From Acidimicrobiales bacterium (lineage in GTDB: Bacteria > Actinomycetota > Acidimicrobiia > Acidimicrobiales > Aldehydirespiratoraceae), in NCBI GenBank assembly GCA_029263215.1, contig JAJCXY010000003.1, positions 1 to 64,000 on the forward strand: DNA of 64,000 bases. Direction: 5' to 3'. Below are positions 25,219 to 32,744 of this stretch, piece after piece (position 1 is the stretch's first letter; every line of letters starts with the position of its first letter). The notes beneath the pieces were generated by a model. That model had not been told where the DNA came from. It searched no databases and saw nothing but the letters and a program-made list of their open reading frames with translations. Both the position numbers and the translations under genes were made by a program.

Positions 25219-26550
25219 ATGTCCAGCCCCACGCCGAGAAATGTCATCCCATCGGCGGCGGATACCGCCACCCTCTTGGAGCTCGCCGACGCGTCGATGC
25301 TGCGCCATGCGGGACCCATAGACCCGCTCCTCGTCGAGCGAGCATCCGGAACCTCCATCTGGGACCGCGATGGCAAGGAATATCTCGACTTCACCTCCGG
25401 CCAACTGTGCGCAACCTTCGGCCACAACCCCGACGCGCTCAGGACCGCGATCCTCGACTCATTCAGCCGCACCGTCCACTCCAACAGCTACCTGCTCAGC
25501 GAGGAGGTGATCCGACTCGCCGAGCGACTGCTGGCCCTGCTGCCGGCCGAACTGTCGAAGGTGCTGTTGCTGAGCACCGGAAGCGAGGCGACCGAGGTTG
25601 GCCTGAAAGCAGCGAAAATGGCCACCGGCAGGTGGGAATCAGTCGGCGTGTCGCGTTCATATCACGGACACACCGGGGGCGCGGCAGCCGTCACCTTCCT
25701 TCCCCGCCGCATCGGAACAGGCCCGGCCCAACCCGGCGTTCACGCCCTCCCGGCGCCCTATTGCTTTCGTTGCCCACTCAACACCAGCTACCCCGAATGC
25801 GGATTCGCGTGCGCCGATGTGGGGATGGGGCTGGTCGATACCCAGCGAACAGGTGATGTTGCCGCCTGCATCATCGAACCGGTGCTCAGCACCGGTGGCA
25901 TGATCGAACCACCCGCGGGATACCTCCCCCACCTGAAGATACGATGCGAGGAGCGCGGCATCAAGCTCGTGCTCGACGAGGCCCAGACCGGCCTCGGACG
26001 CACCGGAGACATGTTCGCTTTCGAGACCGCCGGGGTTGTTCCCGACGTGGTCGCCCTCTCGAAGACCATGGGCGGCGGCTTTCCCCTGGCGGCGCTCGCC
26101 GTCACCGACGAGATAGCAGAACGAGCGGAAGAGAACGGACTCCGGTTCCTCACATCACACATGAACGAACCATCGATGGCGATGATCGGCCTCACCATGC
26201 TCGACCTGGCCGAGCACCACGTCGCTGAGCAGTCGGCGGCCCGCCACGGAGAGAAGATCAAGGGTGCGCTCGAGGAGATGGCGCTAGAGCACCAGCTCAT
26301 CGGCGATATCCGCGGCCGTGGCCTGCTTCTCGGGATCGAGTGGGTCGTCGACGCAGACACCAATGATCCCAACCCCGATGCCGCGGTCGCCATCGCGGCG
26401 GAGTGTCGCAATCGTGGCCTTCTCGTTCAGGTGGTGTCGGCGAACATCTGGCGGATCGCCCCACCGCTGACGGTCAGCGACGATGAGATCGACCGTGCCA
26501 TGACAATCATCCACGCGAGCATCGTGGCCTATCTTGAGACGACGCTTTGA
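25219..26550 (+). CDS. Class III PLP enzyme, 2,2-dialkylglycine decarboxylase-like
   Basis: The 443-aa fold-type I protein resembles Burkholderia dialkylglycine decarboxylase throughout: DFTSGQLCATFGH near the N-terminus, LLLSTGSEATE (PLP phosphate), IIEPVLSTGG, the LDEAQTGLGRTG Asp/Gln pair, the PLP lysine in VVALSKTMGGG, and a C-terminal WRIAPPLTVSDDEID. Expected chemistry is decarboxylation-dependent transamination or ordinary omega-transamination. CAGGAGG at 25198-25204 is 14 nt from the ATG, rather far. An insertion with four Cys (FRCPLNTSYPECGFAC) is absent from the enzyme as I recall it and may bind metal. Class III lyases such as PbfA act on hydroxy-aminoethylphosphonate, so a phosphonate role is a second option. 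Confidence 0.83.
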   Translation: MSSPTPRNVIPSAADTATLLELADASMLRHAGPIDPLLVERASGTSIWDRDGKEYLDFTSGQLCATFGHNPDALRTAILDSFSRTVHSNSYLLSEEVIRLAERLLALLPAELSKVLLLSTGSEATEVGLKAAKMATGRWESVGVSRSYHGHTGGAAAVTFLPRRIGTGPAQPGVHALPAPYCFRCPLNTSYPECGFACADVGMGLVDTQRTGDVAACIIEPVLSTGGMIEPPAGYLPHLKIRCEERGIKLVLDEAQTGLGRTGDMFAFETAGVVPDVVALSKTMGGGFPLAALAVTDEIAERAEENGLRFLTSHMNEPSMAMIGLTMLDLAEHHVAEQSAARHGEKIKGALEEMALEHQLIGDIRGRGLLLGIEWVVDADTNDPNPDAAVAIAAECRNRGLLVQVVSANIWRIAPPLTVSDDEIDRAMTIIHASIVAYLETTL

Positions 26551-26563
26551 CACCAACCAGCCA

Positions 26564-26577
26564 TTGGTCTAGACCAA
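26564..26577. promoter_or_regulatory. HutC/PhnF-type GntR operator upstream of mgtC
   Basis: TTGGTCTAGACCAA is a perfect 14-bp palindrome ending 4 bases before the ATG of the MgtC-family gene. It contains the GT-N-TA-N-AC core known for HutC-subfamily GntR repressors, and TGGTCTAGACCA differs by one base from the TGGTATAGACCA site reported for mycobacterial PhnF. Its position would block transcription or initiation when occupied. Confidence 0.75.
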
Positions 26578-26581
26578 AAAC

Positions 26582-27253
26582 ATGGCTGAAATTGACACGC
26601 TCGAACTGATCGCTCGCCTCGCGCTGGCCGCCGCACTGGGATCGATACTCGGTTACGAACGCGAAGCTCGCAGCAAGACAGCGGGGCTGCGCACCCACAC
26701 TCTGGTGGCCTTGGGTGCGGCCCTGTTCACCGTGGCCGGCGCCTTCGGCGCCTCGGAGGAAGGAGGGGATTCGACACGCGTCGCGGCCCAGGTGGTCACC
26801 GGAATCGGGTTCATCGGTGCGGGTACCATCATCCGCAGCGGCCTCAAGGTCACCGGCCTCACCACTGCCACCACCCTGTGGATGGCGGCTGCCCTCGGGG
26901 TAGCAGCCGGGGTCGGCCTCTACGAGGTCGCAGCCGCCGGCGGCGCGATCGCCCTGTTCACCCTGGTGCTGCTCGGCTCCCTTAGCCCCTCACGCATGTG
27001 GAGAAACAGTCGCCGCCTCGAACTCCTCTATCAGCCGGGGTCGGGCACGTTGGGCCCCCTCTACTCAGCGGTGCAGGATGCCGGTGGCGAGGTCAAACGG
27101 ATGTGGATGTCGGAGGAAAATGGTCTGCGTCACGTGACCGTTTCGCTCTCGCGCGTCAAGGACCCGGAGTTCCTTGCCATTTCGCGGATGCTCGCTGAGC
27201 GCGACGAGGTTCTTGAGATAGTGCCGCCGCCCAGGCTCGAACCCGATTTCTGA
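26582..27253 (+). CDS. MgtC/SapB family membrane protein
   Basis: The 223-aa protein has the conserved MgtC head: LGSILGYEREARSKTAGLR, where the GxERE element is diagnostic, then GIGFIGAGTIIR and a TATTLWMAAALGVAAG helix. Five hydrophobic helices cover residues 8-140. A soluble C-terminal domain (about 150-223) resembles the ACT-like domain of longer MgtC proteins. MgtC family members affect ATP synthase, magnesium survival and, in Salmonella, phosphate uptake through PhoR. There is no ribosome site, and the operator ends 4 bases upstream, so the transcript may be nearly leaderless. The operator links it to the tmp operon. Confidence 0.87.
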   Translation: MAEIDTLELIARLALAAALGSILGYEREARSKTAGLRTHTLVALGAALFTVAGAFGASEEGGDSTRVAAQVVTGIGFIGAGTIIRSGLKVTGLTTATTLWMAAALGVAAGVGLYEVAAAGGAIALFTLVLLGSLSPSRMWRNSRRLELLYQPGSGTLGPLYSAVQDAGGEVKRMWMSEENGLRHVTVSLSRVKDPEFLAISRMLAERDEVLEIVPPPRLEPDF

Positions 27254-27271
27254 CCCAGCGGTCGCGCCTGC

Positions 27272-27285
27272 CAACCAAATGGTTG
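27272..27285. repeat. Inverted repeat CAACCA-AA-TGGTTG
   Basis: Two 6-bp arms separated by AA lie between mgtC and tmpA, 13 bases upstream of the perfect GntR palindrome. The arms are the same bases as the operator arms but in opposite order (ACCA..TGGT instead of TGGT..ACCA). It may be an auxiliary site or chance. Confidence 0.35.
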
Positions 27286-27298
27286 CCAAATTGCCATG

Positions 27299-27314
27299 AT
27301 TGGTATATACCAAT
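27299..27314. promoter_or_regulatory. HutC/PhnF-type GntR operator upstream of tmpA
   Basis: ATTGGTATATACCAAT is a perfect 16-bp palindrome, 25 bases before the ATG of the dioxygenase gene. The GTATATAC core fits GT-N-TA-N-AC. Its outer TTGG/CCAA arms are identical to those of the mgtC operator. The GntR/UTRA regulator encoded in the same operon is the obvious ligand, giving autoregulation. Confidence 0.8.
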
Positions 27315-27339
27315 CTGACATTCTCTCTGCAGGAGTGGC

Positions 27340-28431
27340 ATGGGCATCACCGCGGTCGACCACGACCACCAATGGCTCGACGTTCGATTCACCGACGGCA
27401 CAAGCTCACGTTTCCTGGGCGCGTGGCTGCGCGACAACATCGGCTCGGGCCGTCACCGCAACGGGGGACAACGAACCTTCGACATCAACGACCTACCACC
27501 CGTCTCGATCACCACCGCCGTCCGAGTTGCTGATGGCGTAACCGTGTCGTTCGAGCCCGAGGGACTCCAGGAGACTTTCGACGAGCAATGGTTCAGGCAG
27601 CATGCCCAGGTCGTGCCCCGACCTCATCGGTCCCTCTGGGGGGCCGAGATGCAGAGTCGGCTCAGCTTCGAGGACTACCCCACGCTCCTCACCGACCCCA
27701 ACCGACTTCACGACTGGCTCGTCGGAATCCGCGATCACGGCTTCGGACTCCTCGAGAACGTGCCGACCACTCCCGGATCGATCCTCGACGTCGTCGACCT
27801 GTTCGGATACGTGCGCCAAACCAACTACGGACGGCTCTTCGATGTGCGCGAGGAAGCCGACCCGGCCAACCTCGCCTTCACCAAGCTCAAGATCGGGATG
27901 CACACCGACAACCCCTACCGCGACCCGGTGCCCGGATTGCAACTGCTCCACTGCCTCACGAACGAATCCGACGGCGGCGCCAACCAGCTGCGCGACGGCT
28001 TCGCGGTCGGCGAGCAACTCCGAAACCTGCACCCCAGCCAATTCGAGCTACTGAGCACCCAGCCCGTTCGCTTCCGCTTCTTCGAGGAGGGATCGGCCGA
28101 TTTGGAGACCCATGTGCCCCTCATCGAGGTCGACGATCGAGGAGCCATCCGATCCATCCGCTACAACAGTCGCTCGATCCAGGCGTTCGACATGCCCCAA
28201 GCGATCATGGCTGACTTCTATGAGGCATACCGAACCCTCGGCGAATCACTGCACGATCCCGCCGGCCTTATCGAATTCAGGCTCGATCCCGGCCAGCTGA
28301 TGCTGTTCGACAACCAGCGCGTGGCCCACGGCCGCTCCGCCTACGAGGTTGGCGCTCGCCATCTCCAGGGCTGCTACGCCGACAAGGACTCCCTCAATTC
28401 CCGCATCCGGGTACTGGAGACCCAGCGGTGA
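27340..28431 (+). CDS. tmpA: 2-trimethylaminoethylphosphonate dioxygenase-like Fe(II)/2OG enzyme (TmpA)
   Basis: The 363-aa protein belongs to the gamma-butyrobetaine-hydroxylase branch of TauD/TfdA dioxygenases. Iron ligands are H188, D190 (GMHTDNP) and H330 (RVAHGR); the 2-oxoglutarate Arg is in the following GARHLQG. The N-terminal accessory domain (about 1-90) keeps WLRDN and NGGQR, but the usual zinc cysteines are absent. TmpA hydroxylates 2-trimethylaminoethylphosphonate at C1. A gamma-butyrobetaine hydroxylase is the main alternative, but the 4-base overlap with a PhnZ-like HD oxygenase gene favours TmpA. AGGAG is 4 nt before the ATG. Confidence 0.8.
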   Translation: MGITAVDHDHQWLDVRFTDGTSSRFLGAWLRDNIGSGRHRNGGQRTFDINDLPPVSITTAVRVADGVTVSFEPEGLQETFDEQWFRQHAQVVPRPHRSLWGAEMQSRLSFEDYPTLLTDPNRLHDWLVGIRDHGFGLLENVPTTPGSILDVVDLFGYVRQTNYGRLFDVREEADPANLAFTKLKIGMHTDNPYRDPVPGLQLLHCLTNESDGGANQLRDGFAVGEQLRNLHPSQFELLSTQPVRFRFFEEGSADLETHVPLIEVDDRGAIRSIRYNSRSIQAFDMPQAIMADFYEAYRTLGESLHDPAGLIEFRLDPGQLMLFDNQRVAHGRSAYEVGARHLQGCYADKDSLNSRIRVLETQR

Positions 28432-28970
28432 ACGCAGTCGACGAACTCGCGGCACTGATGGCCGATCGCGGCCGACGCAACTACGGCGAAAACATCACCA
28501 TCGCGGAACACTCCCTTGTCACTGCGGCGGCCGCCGAGGCCCAGGGCGCCGGCAACACGCTCATCGCGGCCTGTCTCCTACACGACGTGGGGCACTGGCT
28601 CGACGAGCCCGACGACGACTACGGCATCCACTCCCACGGCGACCTCGGCGGCGACTGGGTGGCGGCCCGATTCCCCGCACCGGTCTCCGAACCGGTGCGC
28701 CTCCACGTGGCGGCCAAGCGCTACCTCTGCGCCCGCGAGCCCGAGTATCACGACCAGCTGTCCCCCGCATCGCAGTACACGCTCACCCAGCAGGGCGGAC
28801 CCATGTCGCCTGTCGAGGTCGCCGCGTTCGAGGCCAGACCTCACTTCGAAGAAGCCGTGCAGCTGCGCCGGTGGGAGGACGCCTACGGCAAGCGAGGCGA
28901 CGTCGAGATCCCACCTCTATCCCACTTCCGGCCCCTCCTCGAGAGCCTCGAGATGGAGTCGCCACGATGA
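28428..28970 (+). CDS. tmpB: HD-domain mixed-valent diiron oxygenase, TmpB/PhnZ-like
   Basis: The 180-aa protein follows PhnZ/TmpB: an N-terminal NYGENITIAEH with the lid Glu and the first metal His (H28), then LLHDVGHW (H52, D53, H56) and IHSHGDLGGDW with further ligands. These enzymes cleave the C-P bond of 1-hydroxy-phosphonates with O2. TmpB acts on (R)-1-hydroxy-2-trimethylaminoethylphosphonate to give glycine betaine and phosphate. The lid Tyr lies two residues before the Glu, one position nearer than in PhnZ, so substrate preference needs testing. Overlaps with tmpA and gntR (4 bases each) show a single operon. Confidence 0.82.
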   Translation: MNAVDELAALMADRGRRNYGENITIAEHSLVTAAAAEAQGAGNTLIAACLLHDVGHWLDEPDDDYGIHSHGDLGGDWVAARFPAPVSEPVRLHVAAKRYLCAREPEYHDQLSPASQYTLTQQGGPMSPVEVAAFEARPHFEEAVQLRRWEDAYGKRGDVEIPPLSHFRPLLESLEMESPR

Positions 28971-29725
28971 GTGGTCCGGTCATTCCTGTCTACATGCAGA
29001 TCGTCGACACCATGCTCGAGCGAATCGAGCAGGGCGAGCTGACCCCCGGCGATCGACTGGCCCCCGAACGGGCATTGGCCGGGGACTTCGGCGTGAACCG
29101 CCGCACGATCCGCCAGGCCCTCGAGGTGCTCGAGCGGCGCGGCCTCATCGAAAGGCGACAAGGCTCGGGCACGTTCATATCCGAACCCCGGATGGAACGC
29201 GGCGCATCGGAGTTCTTCCACTTCACCGAACGCATCCGGCAGCGGGGCTTCGCAGCTGGTTCGGAGGTGCTCAGCCTCGAGCGGGTGGTGCCTTCACCCT
29301 TTGTCGCCACCGAACTCGAGATCTCACCCGACGCGGAGATCTACCGCTTCCACCGCTTGAGGACCATCAGCTCGCGTCCGGTCCTGATCGAGACCTTCGC
29401 CCTGCCCGCCGACCTGGTGCCCGGGTTCGATGCATTCGACGTCACTGAACGGTCCGTCTACGAGATCATGCGCACCGAATACGACATTCATGTCGCCTAC
29501 GCCCGCCAGAGTCTCGAAGCGGTGGCCTTGAGCCAGATCGAGGCCCAATGGTTGGGAGCCAGCCCGGGGGCGCCGGCGATGCTCGAACGTCGTCTGGCCT
29601 TCGACGAACAGGGCCGTCCGGTCGACTTCGGCACCGACCTCTACCGAGGCGATCGAGTTCGTTTCGTCACCGATGCCGCCACGGTCGCGGTGCCCACCGG
29701 CACCGAGGTATCCGCCGCGCCATGA
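28967..29725 (+). CDS. GntR-family regulator with UTRA domain (HutC/PhnF type)
   Basis: The 252-aa regulator has an N-terminal winged helix (residues 1-72): PVYMQIVDTML, LAPERALAGDFGVNRRTIRQALEVL, GLIERRQGSGTFI. The UTRA ligand domain (about 85-245) is recognisable from RGFAAGSEVLSLERV, AEIYRFHRLRTI and the DFGTDLYRGDRVRF ending. HutC-type members bind GT-N-TA-N-AC palindromes, as found upstream of tmpA and mgtC. The inducer is probably trimethylaminoethylphosphonate or a product; PhnF responds to phosphonate or phosphate supply. The ATG overlaps the tmpB stop. Confidence 0.88.
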   Translation: MSGPVIPVYMQIVDTMLERIEQGELTPGDRLAPERALAGDFGVNRRTIRQALEVLERRGLIERRQGSGTFISEPRMERGASEFFHFTERIRQRGFAAGSEVLSLERVVPSPFVATELEISPDAEIYRFHRLRTISSRPVLIETFALPADLVPGFDAFDVTERSVYEIMRTEYDIHVAYARQSLEAVALSQIEAQWLGASPGAPAMLERRLAFDEQGRPVDFGTDLYRGDRVRFVTDAATVAVPTGTEVSAAP

Positions 29726-30831
29726 CGATCGACCTCCCCCTCGACCGCAGCTATCGAGAGTTCAAAATCGGTGCCGAGATGCTCGACCAGGCGTTCGCCA
29801 AGGGCACCACTCCCGAGCGTGTTCCCGTCTTCGCCCAGCAGCATGAGTTCGCCGCCCGACGCTACGGAATCAAGCCATCCGCCTTCTATCGCAACCCGGA
29901 TCTCCTCGTTCGCGCCCAGCTTGCAACCTGCGCCGACTTCGGAATCGACGTCGCCACAGTCGACTACGACCTCTACAACATCGAGGCCGAAGCCATTGGT
30001 CAGGCCATCGTCTTCGACGACGACAACATGCCCGACGTCGACCGCAGCCGACCCCTGATCGCCGAACCGGCCGACATCGACACCATCCACACTCCCGACT
30101 TCACCACCGCGGGCCGCTGCTCCGATGTGGTGCAGCTGATGGAAATGACCGCCGATCTCTCCGGGGTCGTCCCTCCGATCGCGTTCTGTGGCCCGTTCTC
30201 GATGGCCGCGAACATCCGCGGCATAGAAGCACTGATCTTCGACATCCTGTTGGACGCCGATTTCGCCGACCAACTCTTCCGGAGGGTCGTCGACGACGTG
30301 CTCGTGCCCTGGATCCGCCACCTGATCCGGCTCTTCCCCGAGGCCACCACCATCGCCGGTGCCGACGCCACCGCTTCGGTACCGATCCTGTCGCCGACGA
30401 TGATCGGCGAGTGGGTCATCCCCTACATCGAGCGGCTGCGAGATGCCACCCACCCCGACCTCAGCGTGCCCAACTGGATTGGCGAGGCCGGATTGAGAGA
30501 GCCGCTCGACCTGCTCGACCGCAAGCTGGCCGTCACCCGCCACTTCATCGAAGGCCAGGATCCCGATGTGGAAGAACTGGGGCCGGAGTACTACGTCGAC
30601 TTCGCCCAACGCCACGACGTGCCCCTCGTGCTCGGAGTGGGGGCCTCCTTCCTCGCCCTGTCGAAGCCGGCCGAAGTGTTCGAGCGGGTGAAGCACTACG
30701 TGCAGGTCGGGATGCAACACGACCGGTTCGCTCTCTACCTGTGCAACCTCGGCGCCACCACACCCGATCACAACGTTCACGCCGCGATCGCGGCCGTGCA
30801 CGAACACGGGCGCTACGAGAATCGCCCCTAG
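29722..30831 (+). CDS. Uroporphyrinogen decarboxylase (URO-D) family protein, not HemE
   Basis: The 369-aa protein shows the URO-D/MtaA barrel: PPIAFCGPFSMAANIRG (the strand and loop where URO-Ds read F.GAPFT), ATASVPILSPTMIGEWVIPY and a C-terminal LYLCNLGATTPDHNVHA. Methyltransferases of this family use a zinc site His-x-Cys plus a distant Cys. Here the corresponding strand reads PNWIGEAGLREP with no His or Cys, and only the late Cys (LCNLG) remains. Neither uroporphyrinogen decarboxylation nor standard zinc-thiol methyl transfer is therefore secure. It is the fourth gene of the tmp operon (ATGA overlap), so a role in methyl-group handling of glycine betaine is a hypothesis. Confidence 0.75.
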   Translation: MTIDLPLDRSYREFKIGAEMLDQAFAKGTTPERVPVFAQQHEFAARRYGIKPSAFYRNPDLLVRAQLATCADFGIDVATVDYDLYNIEAEAIGQAIVFDDDNMPDVDRSRPLIAEPADIDTIHTPDFTTAGRCSDVVQLMEMTADLSGVVPPIAFCGPFSMAANIRGIEALIFDILLDADFADQLFRRVVDDVLVPWIRHLIRLFPEATTIAGADATASVPILSPTMIGEWVIPYIERLRDATHPDLSVPNWIGEAGLREPLDLLDRKLAVTRHFIEGQDPDVEELGPEYYVDFAQRHDVPLVLGVGASFLALSKPAEVFERVKHYVQVGMQHDRFALYLCNLGATTPDHNVHAAIAAVHEHGRYENRP

Positions 30832-32066
30832 TCGACGACACCGCCATACGACGGGGCCACCCCTCGGCTTTCGCCGCCGCTGACAACCGCATCTTCGAGG
30901 TCGGCCACGAAGGCGTCGACCACATGCACGTGCCCGGGTGAAACCATGAGATGAAGGCCACCCTGCTGGCGGTCGAGGTGCCAACCTCGATCGTCCATCC
31001 GGTCGCCTATCGCACCGGTGGCTTCCGCGCCTGACCTCGAGGAGAACTCGAAAAGCGACATGTCGGGCCGGCCCGACACCTCCAGCTCATCGATCGCGTT
31101 CACACCGTCGAGAAAACCCTGGGTGGCCGCCTTCACCAGGCGTGCCTTGACGAGATAGCCGTCGCGGCCGAGATGCTGGATTGTGGACCACGCCGCGGCG
31201 ATCGGCGCGGCGGGGCGGGTGCCCGCGGTGGTGGCCGATCCGTACAAGCCTCCAGGCCAGCCGTCGAACAGGAAGTGTTGGCGGCGTTTGACCGCCACAT
31301 CGCGGTAGATGATCACCGATGCGCCCTTGAAGCAGTAGCCGTACTTGTGGATGTCGGCGGAGATGGATGTGACGCCTTCCACCGAGAAGTTCCAGGCCGG
31401 CACCGGCTCCCCGATTTCCTCCCAGAAGGGCAGGAGCCACCCTCCCAGACAGGCATCGACGTGACACATCGTTCCCTGGGCCAGGGCCAGCTGGGCGATC
31501 TCGACGATCGGGTCGATCACGCCGTAGGGGTAACACGGGGCCGAGCCCACGATCAAGGCCGTGTTCTCATCGACTTCATCGGCCATTGCATCCACATCGG
31601 CTCTCAGATCAGGCCCGACCGGCACACGCACCTCATCGACCTCGAGATAATGCGCGGCCTTGGTGAATGCGGGGTGGGCGGTGCCGGCGAGAACCAGCCG
31701 GGGGCGATCCACCCCCCGGGCGCGGGCCTCTTCGCGCGCGGTGTAGACAGCGAGGAAGATGCTCTCGGTGCCGCCCGAAGTCATTGTGCCTGCCTGCGGG
31801 TCGGTGCCGAACAGCTCAGCGGCCACCGCCACCACTTCCTGTTCCATTCGCAACAGGCTCGGGTAGACGAACGGGTTGAGGGCGTTCTCGTGAAGGAACC
31901 GGTTCGCCACGTCGTGCTGAAGTTGCTCCAGGACGGGATCGTCGGCGTTGTAGACGAGGCTGAAGGCCCGACCGCCCTTCCAATCGATGTCGTTGGTTTG
32001 CCAGTCGGCCAGAAGGCCGGCCAGCTCGTCGGGGTCTCGTCCGCGGTCGGGAAATACTGACGTCAT
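30828..32066 (-). CDS. PLP-dependent lyase/decarboxylase, sphingosine-1-phosphate-lyase-like (copy 1)
   Basis: The 412-aa group II PLP enzyme has MTSGGTESI for phosphate binding, VDACLGGW for the pyridine-nitrogen Asp and the lysine in SADIHKYGYCFKG. This combination is typical of sphingosine-1-phosphate lyases and their bacterial relatives, which cleave a C-C bond in 2-amino-1-phospho-alcohols; glutamate-decarboxylase-like activity is the alternative. The ATG at 32066 (MTSVFPDRGRD) is chosen over an upstream start that would add a basic tail. It is convergent with the UROD-family gene; the two stops share the palindrome CTAG. A paralogue lies at 54545-55936. Confidence 0.83.
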   Translation of the reverse strand: MTSVFPDRGRDPDELAGLLADWQTNDIDWKGGRAFSLVYNADDPVLEQLQHDVANRFLHENALNPFVYPSLLRMEQEVVAVAAELFGTDPQAGTMTSGGTESIFLAVYTAREEARARGVDRPRLVLAGTAHPAFTKAAHYLEVDEVRVPVGPDLRADVDAMADEVDENTALIVGSAPCYPYGVIDPIVEIAQLALAQGTMCHVDACLGGWLLPFWEEIGEPVPAWNFSVEGVTSISADIHKYGYCFKGASVIIYRDVAVKRRQHFLFDGWPGGLYGSATTAGTRPAAPIAAAWSTIQHLGRDGYLVKARLVKAATQGFLDGVNAIDELEVSGRPDMSLFEFSSRSGAEATGAIGDRMDDRGWHLDRQQGGLHLMVSPGHVHVVDAFVADLEDAVVSGGESRGVAPSYGGVVD

Positions 32067-32192
32067 CGTGCCAGCGTAGGTGACGGCTGGTTTCACCTTG
32101 CGCCCGGGGCCTCGTCTCACGAAACGGGCGCGTGCTGCGAGATCGTTCTAGGATTGCCAGCGCCCTACCGACCCGGACGAGACGAGAACTCA

Positions 32193-32705
32193 ATGCATGT
32201 GATGGTGGCAACCGATGGAAGCATCGATGTGGAGAAGACAGCCGCAATCGCAGGCCGGCTGGCGAGCAGCGGCGGAAGGGTCACGATCTACACCGTGGTC
32301 GAGGTTCCCCGAGAGATGCTCAACGACATGCGCGCCGCGGCTGGCAACGCCGCCGACGACAAGGCCCGCGAACTAAGCGTCGAGTACCGCACCACACCAG
32401 CCGACGACCCCGCGGTGAGCCACTGGGTGGGCGACGATGCCATCGTCGAGCGTTATGTCGGTCGCAAGGTCACCGAACGCACGGCCGATCTCGCCGCTGC
32501 GCTGGAAGCAGCAGGCGTGGAATTCAGCGTCGTCGGAGAGGAGGGTGAGAGTGCGGCCCGCTCGGTCCTCCAAGCGGTCAAGGCCCACGAAGTCGACGTC
32601 GTCTGCATCGGAACTCATGGCCTCGGCCGATTCGAAGGCTTGCTCGGCTCCCTGTCCACCAAGGTCGCACGTCTCGCCCCGTGCCCGGTCGTTCTCGTTC
32701 GCTGA
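32193..32705 (+). CDS. Universal stress protein (UspA family)
   Basis: The 170-aa single-domain protein has the strand-1 Asp in MVATDGS and the ATP-binding C-terminal pattern G-x2-G-x9-G-S (GTHGLGRFEGLLGSLS), followed by ARLAPCPVVLVR. This is the ATP-binding type of USP, a cytoplasmic stress modulator. The frame extends upstream, but MHVMVATDG is a normal start. The PfpI-like gene follows 39 bases downstream. Confidence 0.9.
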   Translation: MHVMVATDGSIDVEKTAAIAGRLASSGGRVTIYTVVEVPREMLNDMRAAAGNAADDKARELSVEYRTTPADDPAVSHWVGDDAIVERYVGRKVTERTADLAAALEAAGVEFSVVGEEGESAARSVLQAVKAHEVDVVCIGTHGLGRFEGLLGSLSTKVARLAPCPVVLVR

Positions 32706-32744
32706 CCCACCGTCTGCCCGCCCGGTCGGCCTGAGGAGTAGCCC

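Noticed and set aside
25156-25240. A frameshift joining the short frame MRLLTGNEKQ to the LysR helix 2
   Set aside because: The spacing between the RLL-like residues and the AAAR motif is about 4-5 codons too long for a LysR helix 1, so a simple one-base error does not restore the family pattern.
29722-30831. Calling the UROD-family gene hemE as part of the haem pathway
   Set aside because: It is in the tmp operon, 3.6 kb from hemN, and lacks the HemE N-terminal RxPVWxMRQAGR signature.
30826-30833. CTAG at the junction of two convergent genes as a regulatory palindrome
   Set aside because: It is simply two overlapping TAG stop codons on opposite strands; the same happens at 2249-2252.
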